From: Lysobacter_L cavernae
GTDB lineage: Bacteria > Pseudomonadota > Gammaproteobacteria > Xanthomonadales > Xanthomonadaceae
Direction of reading: 5' to 3'
Assembly (NCBI RefSeq): GCF_042648505.1
Contig: NZ_JBHRXK010000012.1
Span: 1 to 29,571, forward strand
DNA length: 29,571 bases
Shown here: piece after piece, positions 7,501 through 15,927 of the stretch
Position numbering within the stretch: position 1 is the first letter of the stretch
How the letters are laid out: each line of letters starts with the position of its first letter
Position numbers and translations under genes: made by a program
The notes under the pieces: model-generated
Database searches by the model: none
Told to the model about the DNA's origin: nothing
The model's input: the letters and a program-made list of their open reading frames with translations, nothing else

Positions 7501-8835
7501 TCATGGGGTCAGGGCGATCAGTTCGAGCTTGAGCTCGCGCACGCCGGCCGGCACGTAGATCATCAGCGACTGCGACTTGAGCATGCGCTCGTACAGCGGG
7601 CCGCGTGGTTCGATCGCGAAGTAATAGCTGCCCGGTCGCACCGGGATCGCGGCCGGCACCTGCGCGGCGTGGGTGAGCTTGACGCCCGGCAGCGCCGACA
7701 GCACGCACTTCTCGACGTCGTCGGGGGCGCCGACCTTGAAGCGCACCGGCACCGACTGCACCAGCTCCGGTCCCGGCACGTCGGCGGCCACGCCGAGGTA
7801 GAACGCCGACTTCTCGTCGATGCGCTGCGAGTCGAGGCGGCCGAGGTGGAACGAGGGCTTCACTTCCGTCAATGCGATCTGGAAGTAGCGCGCCGAGATC
7901 ACTGTGTCGAGCAGCTCGCGGATCATCGCGAACAGGCGCTCGAAGCCGGCTTCGGGTTGGGCGTGGGTGTAGGTCGGCAGGTCTGCCAGGCTGTAGATCT
8001 TGGAGAAGGTCAGCAGCGAGCCGGCGAGGCGGGACAACTCCTGGTGCAGGCGCTCGGGGTGCAGGCCGGGGTGGCGGAACAGGTGCGAGAGCGCGGCAAA
8101 TGCCGAGTTGGCGGTGTGCAGCAGCCAGAACGAGGCGATGTCGCCGGAGCGGAATTCGATGATGTGCTGCGAGGGCTCGCGGTGCAGGCCGTACAGCGCA
8201 TCGGTCTTGGCCTGCAGTGCATCGAGCAGGCGCCGCAGCTGCACGTGCAGGGTCGGCGAGGCGGCCAGGTTCAGGCTCGGCGGGACGAAGGCCTCGTCGA
8301 ACTCGAAACCGCCGGTGGCGGTGCGGCGCACGCGCGCGACCGGCACGGTCACGAACGGGTCGCGCGGCTCGTCGTCGGTGAGCAGGCGCACCGACTTGCG
8401 CAGGTACGACAGCTCGGCCTCGCCGGCGTCGGTGTACAGGTCCGGGGTCGGCCGGTTGGTCTGGACGAAGCGGGTCGCGGCATTGCCGTCGGCCTCGCCG
8501 CAGTTGCCGCCGTAATCCCTGAGCAGCGGCAGCGCCAGGTGGATCGTGGTCGATTGCACGCCCGCCGGCAGCTCGGTCAACGACAGCGCCTCGGGCAGCT
8601 CGTCGTCGCCGGGGGCGGCATAGAGCTCGCCGTCGGGGAAGATCGCCGACAGCTGCTGCGCACGCAGGGTGCCACTGGCCAGGCTCTGCAGGTCGAAGCG
8701 CGCCTGTCGCACGCCCCAGGCATACGGGTGCACGGCCGCGGCAAAGTCCTGCAGTCGCGCCTCGTGGTAGGCGTCCTGCCTCTGAAAATGCTGGGGGCGC
8801 AGGAACAGGCCCTCGCCCCAGAAAACCTTCGACAT
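7501..8835 (-). CDS. tssK: T6SS baseplate protein TssK
   Basis: This 444-residue protein has the usual TssK length and the diagnostic N-terminus MSKVFWGEGLFLRPQHFQ. TssK is the baseplate subunit that connects the TssEFG wedge to the TssL/TssM membrane complex. I start it at the ATG at 8833-8835 because the family begins with this motif; the frame stays open 39 codons further upstream, but that part is basic, low in similarity to TssK and sits in an intergenic hairpin region. The Shine-Dalgarno sequence is weak (GTGAG). It lies second in the leftward tssJ-tssK-tssL series, 162 bases after tssJ. Confidence 0.93.
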   Translation of the reverse strand: MSKVFWGEGLFLRPQHFQRQDAYHEARLQDFAAAVHPYAWGVRQARFDLQSLASGTLRAQQLSAIFPDGELYAAPGDDELPEALSLTELPAGVQSTTIHLALPLLRDYGGNCGEADGNAATRFVQTNRPTPDLYTDAGEAELSYLRKSVRLLTDDEPRDPFVTVPVARVRRTATGGFEFDEAFVPPSLNLAASPTLHVQLRRLLDALQAKTDALYGLHREPSQHIIEFRSGDIASFWLLHTANSAFAALSHLFRHPGLHPERLHQELSRLAGSLLTFSKIYSLADLPTYTHAQPEAGFERLFAMIRELLDTVISARYFQIALTEVKPSFHLGRLDSQRIDEKSAFYLGVAADVPGPELVQSVPVRFKVGAPDDVEKCVLSALPGVKLTHAAQVPAAIPVRPGSYYFAIEPRGPLYERMLKSQSLMIYVPAGVRELKLELIALTP

Positions 8836-8900
8836 CCGACTCACAACTGCCTCGCTGCAATCCTTTGACTTTCGTCGGTGGCGCTCCGTGGATCGCCGGG

Positions 8901-8948
8901 CCGCCCGAAGGCGGGGGCTTTGGCTCCGGCCGCATCCCACACGGCCGG
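8901..8948. other. Two hairpins between tssJ and tssK
   Basis: CCGCC-CGAA-GGCGG at 8901-8914 and CCGGCCG/CGGCCGG at 8926-8932 and 8942-8948 (9-base loop) are adjacent GC-rich stem-loops in the 162-base tssJ-tssK gap. Neither is followed by a T-run. They may stabilise or partly attenuate the leftward transcript. No gene is seen in the gap. Confidence 0.35.
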
Positions 8949-8997
8949 CCACCGATCACGAAACGAGCGTACTACAACCTGGCGGTCGCCCGCCGTT

Positions 8998-9639
8998 TCA
9001 GCGCTTACCGGGCGCACAGTTCACCGAAGACAGCGAGTGCGACTCGCTGGCGAGCGGGGTTTCCAGGGCCGTGCTGGTGGTGGTCATGGCGCAGGCGTGC
9101 AGGCCGACGGTGATGCCGTCCTTGACCGCCTTGCGGCTGTCGAAGGCGAAGCGCCAGCGGCTCGTGGTCGGCGCCCGGAACAGCGCGACGATGCCGAGGT
9201 GGCTGGCTTCGGCGGCGACCTTCTCGATCACCTCGTGGCGCTGGCCCGGAGTCAGCAGGATCTCGCTGGCGCTGACCAGATCGGTGCCGAGCGCGGCGGC
9301 TTCGGCCTTCTCGTCGAGAAAGGCATCGAACGGCGCCTGCTCGAAACGCTGGATCGCGCGCAGCTGGTAGACCCGCACCACCAGCGCCAGTGGGCGTTTC
9401 TCACCGCCGGCGTTGAGGTTGTCGGCCGCGTACAGGCGCAGCGGCACCGAGTGCTCCTGCGGCGGCGCGGGCGGCGCGGGCGCCTTCAGGCCGACCGTCT
9501 CCAGGGCCTTGCCGACCGCCTTGCCGACCCCGCCGGAGCTGGCGCAGCCGCTGCCGGCCAGAACCAGGCTGGCGAGCAGGGCCAGGGCGAGGCCGCGCCG
9601 GGCGGGAGGGGGGCAGGCGCGGGCCGGCAGACTGTCCAT
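8998..9639 (-). CDS. tssJ: T6SS outer-membrane lipoprotein TssJ
   Basis: A 213-residue lipoprotein that anchors the TssM periplasmic domain at the outer membrane. I chose ATG at 9637-9639, nine bases after GGAG; two in-frame starts upstream (9654, 9669) lack a better site. A positively charged N-region (PARR) and hydrophobic stretch lead to a lipobox-like GSGC with Cys32. The TssJ transthyretin-like domain is recognisable from VPLRLYAADNLN, through LALVVRVYQLRAIQRFEQAPFD, to EVIEKVAAEASHLGIVALFR and the final WRFAFD strand region. The C-terminal ~30 residues after LHACAM are low-complexity Ser/Thr. It is the first gene of the leftward operon. Confidence 0.9.
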   Translation of the reverse strand: MDSLPARACPPPARRGLALALLASLVLAGSGCASSGGVGKAVGKALETVGLKAPAPPAPPQEHSVPLRLYAADNLNAGGEKRPLALVVRVYQLRAIQRFEQAPFDAFLDEKAEAAALGTDLVSASEILLTPGQRHEVIEKVAAEASHLGIVALFRAPTTSRWRFAFDSRKAVKDGITVGLHACAMTTTSTALETPLASESHSLSSVNCAPGKR

Positions 9640-9742
9640 AGTGCTTTGCTCCATTAAAGTGAGGCCCAACGGTCCGCCGGGTTGTCATCTGCGCCCGCGG
9701 TCGGGCAGGCTAGCGTAAGGACAGGTGTCGCGCCGTGTCATC

Positions 9743-9771
9743 TTGACGACGGCGATAAAGGCTACTATACC
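9743..9771 (+). promoter_or_regulatory. Candidate sigma70-type promoter for the rightward T6SS operon
   Basis: TTGACG (9743-9748) and TATACC (9766-9771) are separated by 17 bases in the 225-base divergent region between tssJ and the TPR lipoprotein gene. A mirror-strand TATAGT at the same place could be a -10 for tssJ, but I see no matching -35. Match quality is moderate only. Confidence 0.4.
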
Positions 9772-9864
9772 CAGCCCAGGTGCCCGCAAGCGTCATCATG
9801 TGACCGTTATTCTAGGAGTCCGTCGCACTGGCACCGTGCGCGCTCACAAGGAGAGTGACACCGT

Positions 9865-10470
9865 ATGAAATCCCCCCTGTCTTCTGTCTGCCGCAGCCTG
9901 GTCGTGTCTGTCCTGGTGCTCGGCTTGGCCGCCTGCGCCTCCACTGGCGGGAGCAAGAAGAAAGCCGGTGACTACACCCAGCTGATGGGCACGGCCGAGG
10001 CCGAGGTCAGTGCCGGCCGGCTGGAATCGGCGCTGGCCGGCTTCAACGAGGCGGCCAAGGCCGACCCGACCCGCAAGGAGCCGTGGGTGCGCAGCGCCCA
10101 GTTGCAGTTCGATGCCGGTAACTACGGCCGCGCCATCGTTGCCGCCGAGGAAGTGCTCAAGCGCGATCCCACCGACAAGGTTGCCGACAGCGTGCTGACC
10201 GTCAGCGGCCTGCGCGTGGCCTCGCAGTCGCTCAAGCGCCTGCAGGGCAATGGCGCGCTGGCCTCCGATACCGCCCGCCGCGAAGCCGAGCAGCTGCGCA
10301 CGACCATGATCGCGACCATGGGCAACGACTTCGTCGTCGGCGAGGATGCCAAGCCCAAGCCCAAGGCCAAACCGCGCCCGCGTCAGCGCCCGACGCCGTC
10401 GACGGCGCCGACCGCCACCGCGCCGGCCGCGCAGCCGGCACCGACCACCTCCAGCAATCCGTTCGATTGA
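9865..10470 (+). CDS. T6SS-associated TPR-like lipoprotein
   Basis: A 201-residue exported lipoprotein at the head of the rightward operon. The start ATG follows AAGGAG at 9848-9853. The signal peptide ends in LAAC with Cys24. Residues about 36-110 read as TPR helices (AEAEVSAGRLESALAGFNEAAKADP, then QLQFDAGNYGRAIVAAEEVLKRDP). Residues about 160-201 are a Lys/Pro/Thr-rich tail ending NPFD, which could span or bind peptidoglycan. It is not one of the 13 core Tss proteins. Its position 60 bases before tssB suggests a role in the envelope, such as assembly or assistance of the membrane complex; this is inference. I do not recognise a named family for it. Confidence 0.75.
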   Translation: MKSPLSSVCRSLVVSVLVLGLAACASTGGSKKKAGDYTQLMGTAEAEVSAGRLESALAGFNEAAKADPTRKEPWVRSAQLQFDAGNYGRAIVAAEEVLKRDPTDKVADSVLTVSGLRVASQSLKRLQGNGALASDTARREAEQLRTTMIATMGNDFVVGEDAKPKPKAKPRPRQRPTPSTAPTATAPAAQPAPTTSSNPFD

Positions 10471-10530
10471 CCGCTTTGCGGCGGCCACCGCGCCGGTGAC
10501 CGCCATCTGTATTCGTCAGGGAGACGAGTG

Positions 10531-11037
10531 ATGTCCAAGAAGGAAAGCATCCAGAAGCGCCTGCAGAAGATTCGCCCGCCGCGGGTGCAGTTGACCTATG
10601 ACGTCGAGAAAGGCGACGCCATCGAGCAGAAGGAAGTGCCGTTCGTGGTCGGCGTGCTCGGCGACTTCAGCGGCAAGCCGGAAGAGCCGCTGGCCAGGAT
10701 CAAGGACCGCAAGTTCGTCAACGTCGACATGGACAACTTCGACGAAGTCATGGAAGGCATGACCCCGCGCGCGGTTTACCGCGTGCCGAACAAGATCAGC
10801 GACCAGGGTGGCGAGTTCGCGGTCGAGCTCAAGTTCAAGTCGATCGACGACTTCCGCCCGGAGGCCGTGGTCGAACAGGTCGAGCCGCTGCGCAAGCTGC
10901 TGGAAGCGCGCTCCAAGCTCGCCGACCTGCGCAACAAGCTGGCCGGCAACGAGAAGCTCGAAGACCTGCTCAATGACGTGTTGAACAACACCGAGCAGCT
11001 GAAGAAACTCGGCCATAACGGCCAGGAGTCGGCATGA
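10531..11037 (+). CDS. tssB: T6SS sheath small subunit TssB (VipA)
   Basis: A 168-residue protein of normal TssB length. The opening MSKKESIQKRLQKIRPPRVQ and the segment VPFVVGVLGDFSG are diagnostic. TssB and TssC form the contractile sheath; the conserved C-terminal helix (LEDLLNDVLNNTEQLKKL) is where ClpV-interacting and TssC-pairing surfaces lie in this family. I use the ATG at 10531 with GGGAG seven bases upstream instead of the GTG immediately before it. Its stop overlaps the tssC start as ATGA, so translation is coupled. Confidence 0.95.
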   Translation: MSKKESIQKRLQKIRPPRVQLTYDVEKGDAIEQKEVPFVVGVLGDFSGKPEEPLARIKDRKFVNVDMDNFDEVMEGMTPRAVYRVPNKISDQGGEFAVELKFKSIDDFRPEAVVEQVEPLRKLLEARSKLADLRNKLAGNEKLEDLLNDVLNNTEQLKKLGHNGQESA

Positions 11038-12524
11038 ACGCAACCCAGGGGGCAGCCGCAACCCAGGCGGCCGGCGGCGCGACCGAGGTCGGCCTGCTCG
11101 ACCAGATCATCGCCCAGAGCAAGGTCGCCAAGTCCGATGCCGAGCACCAGCGCGCCAAGGACATCATCTCCGAGCTCGCCCGCGAGGTGCTGGAAGGTAC
11201 CGTGGTGGTGTCGGACAACCTCAACCTGACCCTCGATGCGCGCGTCGCTGAACTTGATCGGCTGATTTCCGACCAGCTCACCGCGATCATGCACGCGGCC
11301 GAGTTCCAGCAGCTCGAGAGCACCTGGCGTGGCCTGCACTACCTGTGCCAGCAGACCTCGACCGGTCCGATGATGAAGATCAAGGTGCTCAATGCACCGA
11401 AGAAGGACCTGGTCCGCGACTTCAAGTCGGCGATCGACTTCGATCAGAGCGCGTTGTTCAAGAAGGTCTACGAGGAAGAGTTCGGCACCTTCGGCGGTTC
11501 GCCGTTCGGCACCCTGATCGGCGACTACCAGATCGGCCGCCAGCCCGAGGACATGTACTTCATCGAGCAGATGTCGCACGTGGCCGCCGCCGCCCATGCG
11601 CCGTTCATCTCGGCCGCGTCGGAGGACATGTTCGGCCTGGAAAGCTTCACCGACCTGGGCAAGCCGCGCGACCTGGCCAAGATCTTCGACACCATCGAAT
11701 ACGCCAAGTGGAAGTCGTTCCGCGACGGCGAGGACAGCCGCTACGTCGGCCTGACCCTGCCGCGCTTCCTTGGTCGCCTGCCGTACAACCCCAAGGACGG
11801 CACCACGGTCGAAGGCTTCAACTTCGTCGAGGACGTCGACGGCGCCGACCACAGCAAGTACCTGTGGTGCAACACCGCTTATGCCTTCGGCGCGCGCCTG
11901 ACCAAGGCTTTCGAGGACTTCGGATGGTGCGCGGCGATCCGTGGCGTCGAGGGTGGCGGCCTGGTCGAGGACCTGCCGACGCACACCTTCCGCACCGATG
12001 ACGGCGAGATCGCACTCAAGTGCCCGACCGAGATCGCGATCACCGACCGTCGCGAGAAGGAACTGTCCGACCTCGGCTTCATCCCGCTGGTGCATTGCAA
12101 GAACACCGACTACGCCGCGTTCTTCGGCGCCCAGTCGGCGCAGAAGGCCAAGAAGTACAACACCGATGCGGCCAACGCCAACGCGATCCTGTCGGCGCAG
12201 CTGCAGTACATCTTCGCGGTCTCGCGCATCGCCCATTACCTCAAGGCGATGATGCGCGAGAAGATCGGCAGCTTCGCCTCGGCGGGCAATGTCGAGGACT
12301 TCCTCAACCGTTGGATCGCGCAGTACGTGCTGCTCGACGACAACGCCACCCAGGAGGCCAAGGCCCAGCACCCGCTGCGCGAGGCCTCGATCCAGGTGTC
12401 GGAAGTGCCGGGTCGCCCCGGTGTCTACCGCGCCGTCGCGTTCCTGCGCCCGCACTTCCAGCTCGACGAGCTGTCGGTGTCGCTGCGCCTGGTCGCGGAG
12501 TTGCCGGCGTCGGCCAAGAAATAA
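11034..12524 (+). CDS. tssC: T6SS sheath large subunit TssC (VipB)
   Basis: A 496-residue protein, the normal length for TssC. It has the family hallmarks AEFQQLESTWRGLHYLC near residue 90, then FGTFGGSPFGTLIGDYQI and a central EDMFGLESF region, ending in the handshake-domain strand VYRAVAFLRPHFQLDELSVSLRLVAELP. It forms the sheath with TssB around the Hcp tube. The N-terminal 20 residues are Ala/Gly-rich and variable. It overlaps tssB by four bases and is followed by a 279-base leader before hcp. Confidence 0.96.
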   Translation: MNATQGAAATQAAGGATEVGLLDQIIAQSKVAKSDAEHQRAKDIISELAREVLEGTVVVSDNLNLTLDARVAELDRLISDQLTAIMHAAEFQQLESTWRGLHYLCQQTSTGPMMKIKVLNAPKKDLVRDFKSAIDFDQSALFKKVYEEEFGTFGGSPFGTLIGDYQIGRQPEDMYFIEQMSHVAAAAHAPFISAASEDMFGLESFTDLGKPRDLAKIFDTIEYAKWKSFRDGEDSRYVGLTLPRFLGRLPYNPKDGTTVEGFNFVEDVDGADHSKYLWCNTAYAFGARLTKAFEDFGWCAAIRGVEGGGLVEDLPTHTFRTDDGEIALKCPTEIAITDRREKELSDLGFIPLVHCKNTDYAAFFGAQSAQKAKKYNTDAANANAILSAQLQYIFAVSRIAHYLKAMMREKIGSFASAGNVEDFLNRWIAQYVLLDDNATQEAKAQHPLREASIQVSEVPGRPGVYRAVAFLRPHFQLDELSVSLRLVAELPASAKK

Positions 12525-12803
12525 GGCCAGCGCCGCATGGAAGAAACCGCCGAAGGAGTCGGCGGCTTCGCGAACCACGGACGGTTCGTACTACGACCGC
12601 ACGCATTGCGCGCGGTCGGCGAGGGCCGGCACGGTCACCCGATGATCGTGCCGGAACGCCGGACTGGGGCCCCGGATGGGCTTCGTCAGGCGTCACCTCC
12701 ATTGGGCGCAAGCCCGACGTTCCACTGACGGTACTTGGCTGTATTTCGCTATATCGACGCACCCGACACTCAACCATGTCACAAGGACGATAAGGAATTA
12801 TTT
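12525..12803 (+). promoter_or_regulatory. hcp leader with three stem-loops
   Basis: This 279-base gap between tssC and hcp contains no convincing gene. It holds three stem-loops: CCGCCG/CGGCGG at 12547-12565, CGAACC/GGTTCG at 12571-12588, and CCGGCACG/CGTGCCGG at 12626-12654 (13-base loop). None has a T-run. A weak promoter-like pair CTGACG (12725-12730) and TATATC (12750-12755) lies 50-80 bases before hcp. The region fits an hcp-specific promoter or mRNA processing/stability element that allows high Hcp output. Confidence 0.4.
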
Positions 12804-13331
12804 ATGGCAACCCAGATTGAAATTCAGCGTCAAAAGCCCAGCGCTTTCCTCTCCCTCGACACCATCAAGGGCGAGTCGCGCATCGAGCGCCACAAGGACA
12901 AGATCGAAATCCGTGACTACGAGCTGAGCCTGACCCAGCCGCGTTCGGCCACGGCTTCCAACTCTGGTGGCCACACCGCCGCCCGTGCCGAGTGGTCGAC
13001 GATCAAGTTCGTCAAGGCGATCGACATCGCCAGCGGCCCGTTGTTCCAGACTTCCTTCAACGGTTCGACCCTGGGCAAGGGCGAGATCGTGTTCACCCGT
13101 GCCGACGGTGACAACAAGGAAATCGACTACTGGGTGATCAACCTGCTGAACGTGGTCGTCAGCAAGGTCACCACCCGTGTCAGCGACGAAGGCATGCTGG
13201 AAGAGGAAGTCGAACTCTCGTTCGGCGCGATCAAGCAAACCTACAGCGCCCAGAACCCGGGTGGCGGCGCCGGTGGCAAGGTGGTCATGCAGGCCAGCCC
13301 GACCCTCGGCAAGCCGACCTTCGCGGTCTAA
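12804..13331 (+). CDS. hcp: T6SS tube protein Hcp (TssD)
   Basis: A 175-residue Hcp that stacks as hexameric rings to make the inner tube. The ATG at 12804 has AAGGA seven bases upstream; the frame is open upstream but codes for nothing Hcp-like. The sequence shows the family pattern: IKGESRIERHKDKIEIRDYELS near the N-terminus, then STIKFVKAIDIASGPLF, then VDYW-type strands (EIDYWVINLLNVVVSKV) and EVELSFGAIKQTYSAQN. The tail GGGAGGKVVMQASPTLGKPTFAV is Gly-rich and somewhat extended. It has its own leader and a downstream hairpin, consistent with separate regulation. Confidence 0.95.
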   Translation: MATQIEIQRQKPSAFLSLDTIKGESRIERHKDKIEIRDYELSLTQPRSATASNSGGHTAARAEWSTIKFVKAIDIASGPLFQTSFNGSTLGKGEIVFTRADGDNKEIDYWVINLLNVVVSKVTTRVSDEGMLEEEVELSFGAIKQTYSAQNPGGGAGGKVVMQASPTLGKPTFAV

Positions 13332-13339
13332 GGCAAACC

Positions 13340-13370
13340 CATGGAGTGGCGGTTGCGACCGCCCTCCATG
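13340..13370 (+). terminator. Hairpin after hcp, possible terminator or processing signal
   Basis: CATGGAG-T-GGCGGT pairs with ACCGCC-CTCCATG around a TGCG loop, 13 pairs with one bulged T, nine bases after the hcp stop. No T-run follows, so it may act as a 3' stabiliser or a Rho-assisted stop that keeps hcp mRNA more abundant than the downstream tssEFGH message. Confidence 0.5.
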
Positions 13371-13587
13371 CCACGGAGCTCCGGGCGCGCAGGTCGCGCC
13401 CGCAGCGTCCGCGAAGTTTTTGTGCCGTTGTCGTCCCGCTTCGCCGATCATCCATCGCGGTAATGCACGTGATCACGCAGGGGAATGCAGCGCGCCGGGT
13501 CCGTGCTGCCGCAGGCTTTGCCCGTGGCGCACCCGGTGCGCAGGCGGTGGTTGCTAGCGTGCTACTTCGCCCACGCGGAATGGATGC

Positions 13588-14079
13588 ATGAAAGGATTCG
13601 AACCGAGCCTGCTGGAGAAACTGTTCGACGACGAGCCCAAGGCCACGGCGGCCAGTGGCATCTTCAAGTCGATCTCGCTCGAGCAGTACAAGGAGTCGGT
13701 GGCGCGCGATCTCGAAGGGCTGCTCAACAGCCGTGCCGCGTTCGCCGAAGACGACCTCAAGACCTACCCCAATTGCCAGAAATCGCTGATGACCTACGGG
13801 TTGCGCGATTTCTCGACGATGAGCCTGGCCAACGCCTACGACCGCGCCGCGATCTGCCGCTCGCTGGAGCAGTCGGTCGCGCGCCACGAGCCGCGCCTGC
13901 ACAACGTGCGCGTGACCCTGGAAGCAAACGCGCGCAACGCGGTCGGCGGCCTGCATTTCTCCATCCACGCGCTGCTTGACGTGCAGCCGGCGCGCGAGCC
14001 GATCAGCTTCGATGCACTGCTGCAGCCGAGCACGCTGCAGTATTCGGTCAGCCGCTTGCGGCGCGTCGCGGCGGCATAA
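13588..14079 (+). CDS. tssE: T6SS baseplate protein TssE (gp25-like)
   Basis: A 163-residue gp25-family protein that starts sheath assembly at the baseplate. Family marks are the N-terminal SLLEKLFDDEP, the helix LEQYKESVARDLEGLLNSR, and YPNCQKSLMTYGLRDFSTMS. The conserved C-terminal strand region has HNVRVTLEANARNAVGGLHFSI. The start ATG is chosen by homology; the ribosome site is poor (GGAAT/GGATG). It begins a compact tssE-tssF-tssG series, 12 bases before tssF. Confidence 0.93.
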   Translation: MKGFEPSLLEKLFDDEPKATAASGIFKSISLEQYKESVARDLEGLLNSRAAFAEDDLKTYPNCQKSLMTYGLRDFSTMSLANAYDRAAICRSLEQSVARHEPRLHNVRVTLEANARNAVGGLHFSIHALLDVQPAREPISFDALLQPSTLQYSVSRLRRVAAA

Positions 14080-14091
14080 CGGGGCGGCCTG

Positions 14092-15927
14092 ATGGAAGAC
14101 CTGCTGCCCTATTACGAGCGCGAGCTGGCCTACCTGCGGCGCTACGGCCGCGAATTCGCCGAGCGCTACCCGAAGATCGCCGGGCGCCTGCTGCTGTCCG
14201 GCGACGGCAGCCAGGACCCGCATGTCGAGCGCCTGATCGAATCGTTCGCGCTGCTGTCGGCGCGCACGTCGAAGAAGATCGAGGACGACTACCCCGAGTT
14301 CACCGAGGCGCTGCTGGAGGTGCTGTACCCGCACTACCTGCGCAGCTTCCCGTCGTGCTCGATCGCGCGCTTCGACGCCGGCCCGGCGCTGGCCAAGCTC
14401 AGCGCGCCGGTGACGATCCCGCGCGGCACGCTGCTGCACACGCGCTCGGTGCGTGGCGTCAGCTGCAAGCTGCGCAGCAGCTACGATGTCACCCTGGCGC
14501 CGATCCGGCTTGCCAGCGCCGCGTTCAAGGCGATTGCCGATGCGCCGATGACGGTGAGCCTGCCGGCCGGCAGCGGCGGCGAGATCGCGCTGACCTTCGA
14601 GCTGCTCGGCGACCAGCCCGCGCTCGCCAAGCTCGGCCTCGACACGCTGCGCCTGTTCACCGAGGGCGAACCGTCGTTCTGCGCGGCCTTGCGCGACACG
14701 CTCGCCCTGAACGTGCGCGCGGCCTACCTGGAGCCGCGCGGCAGCGGCCGCTGGTTCGCCTTGCCGAAGGTGCCGCTGCAGCAGACCGGCTTCGCTGACG
14801 ACGAGTCGTTGATCGATTTCCCGCAGCGCTCGCACCCGGCCTACCGGCTGCTGACCGAGTTGTTCGCGTTCCCGGAAAAATTCGGCTTCTTCGACCTGGA
14901 CCTGCGCGCGCTGCGCGGCCAGGCCGGCAATGCCTTCACCCTGCATCTGGTGCTCGGCAGCCTGCCGCCGGATTCGGCCACCGCGCGCGTGCTCGAGACG
15001 ATGGGGCCCGACAACGTCCTGCTCGGCTGCACGCCGGTGGTCAACCTGTTCGCCCAGCACGGCGAGCCGATCCGCGTGACCCATCGCACCGCGGCGTACC
15101 CGGTGATTGCCGACGCCCGGCGCGCCTTCGCCTACGAGGTGCACTCGATCGACTCGGTCAAGCGCGTGCGGCAGACGCCGCAAGGCGAGAAGATCACCGA
15201 GTTCCGCCCGTTCTATTCGCTGCATCACGGTGAGAGCCCGGACAACACCGGCCATTACTGGCTGGCGCACCGCGACGAGGACATCGCCCGCCACAGCCCC
15301 GGTTTCGAGACCGAGCTGTCGTTCGTCGATCTCGATTTCAACCCGGTGCTGCCGCAGACCGACGTGATCAGCCTGGAGCTGACCTGCAGCAACCGCGACC
15401 TGCCCAGCCACCTCGCCTACGGCGTGCAGGGCGGCGACCTGACCATGGAAGGCGGCGGGCCGGCGCGCACGATCGCGCTGTTGCGCAAGCCGAGCCGGCC
15501 GTTGCGCTTCGACCGCGGCCGCGGTGCGCACTGGCGGTTGATCTCGCACCTGTCGTTGAACCACCTCTCGCTCACCCAGAGCGGGCTGCCGGCCTTGAAG
15601 GAGATGCTGCGCCTGTACGACCTCGCGCGCACCGCGGTGTCTGGCCGTCAGATTGACGGCATCGTCGGCCTGGAGCACCACCCGACCACGGCCTGGTTGC
15701 CGGGCAAGCATTTCGCCAGCGTGGTGCGCGGCATCGAGATCCGCCTGAGCATCGATGAGCAGAACTTCGTCGGCACCGGCATCGCCGCGTTCGCGCGCGT
15801 GCTCGACCATTTCTTCGGCCTGTATGTCCACGCCAACAGCTTCACCCAGCTCACGCTGCGGTCGAGCCACAGCGGCGAGGTACTGATCCAATGCCCAGCG
15901 CGAAGCGGCGAATCGATCCTGGTGTAG
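14092..15927 (+). CDS. tssF: T6SS baseplate protein TssF
   Basis: A 611-residue protein of normal TssF length. The N-terminus MEDLLPYYERELAYLRRYG and the segment EDDYPEFTEALLEVLYPHYLRSFPSC are diagnostic. The C-terminal part includes GLYVHANSFTQLTLRSSHSGE, also typical. TssF forms the baseplate wedge with TssE and TssG. It overlaps tssG by 37 bases, so the two are probably translated in a coupled way. Confidence 0.95.
   Translation: MEDLLPYYERELAYLRRYGREFAERYPKIAGRLLLSGDGSQDPHVERLIESFALLSARTSKKIEDDYPEFTEALLEVLYPHYLRSFPSCSIARFDAGPALAKLSAPVTIPRGTLLHTRSVRGVSCKLRSSYDVTLAPIRLASAAFKAIADAPMTVSLPAGSGGEIALTFELLGDQPALAKLGLDTLRLFTEGEPSFCAALRDTLALNVRAAYLEPRGSGRWFALPKVPLQQTGFADDESLIDFPQRSHPAYRLLTELFAFPEKFGFFDLDLRALRGQAGNAFTLHLVLGSLPPDSATARVLETMGPDNVLLGCTPVVNLFAQHGEPIRVTHRTAAYPVIADARRAFAYEVHSIDSVKRVRQTPQGEKITEFRPFYSLHHGESPDNTGHYWLAHRDEDIARHSPGFETELSFVDLDFNPVLPQTDVISLELTCSNRDLPSHLAYGVQGGDLTMEGGGPARTIALLRKPSRPLRFDRGRGAHWRLISHLSLNHLSLTQSGLPALKEMLRLYDLARTAVSGRQIDGIVGLEHHPTTAWLPGKHFASVVRGIEIRLSIDEQNFVGTGIAAFARVLDHFFGLYVHANSFTQLTLRSSHSGEVLIQCPARSGESILV

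Noticed and set aside
10776..12578. Minus-strand open frame of 600 codons opposite tssB and tssC
   Set aside because: Antisense to highly conserved sheath genes; no recognisable domain.
12736..12750. Sigma54-like site before hcp (TGGC...CGCT)
   Set aside because: GG and GC are separated by 9 bases instead of the required 10, so it is unlikely to be a sigma54 promoter.
13285..15891. Minus-strand open frame of 868 codons opposite tssE and tssF
   Set aside because: Same artefact: antisense to recognised baseplate genes and of mirrored composition.
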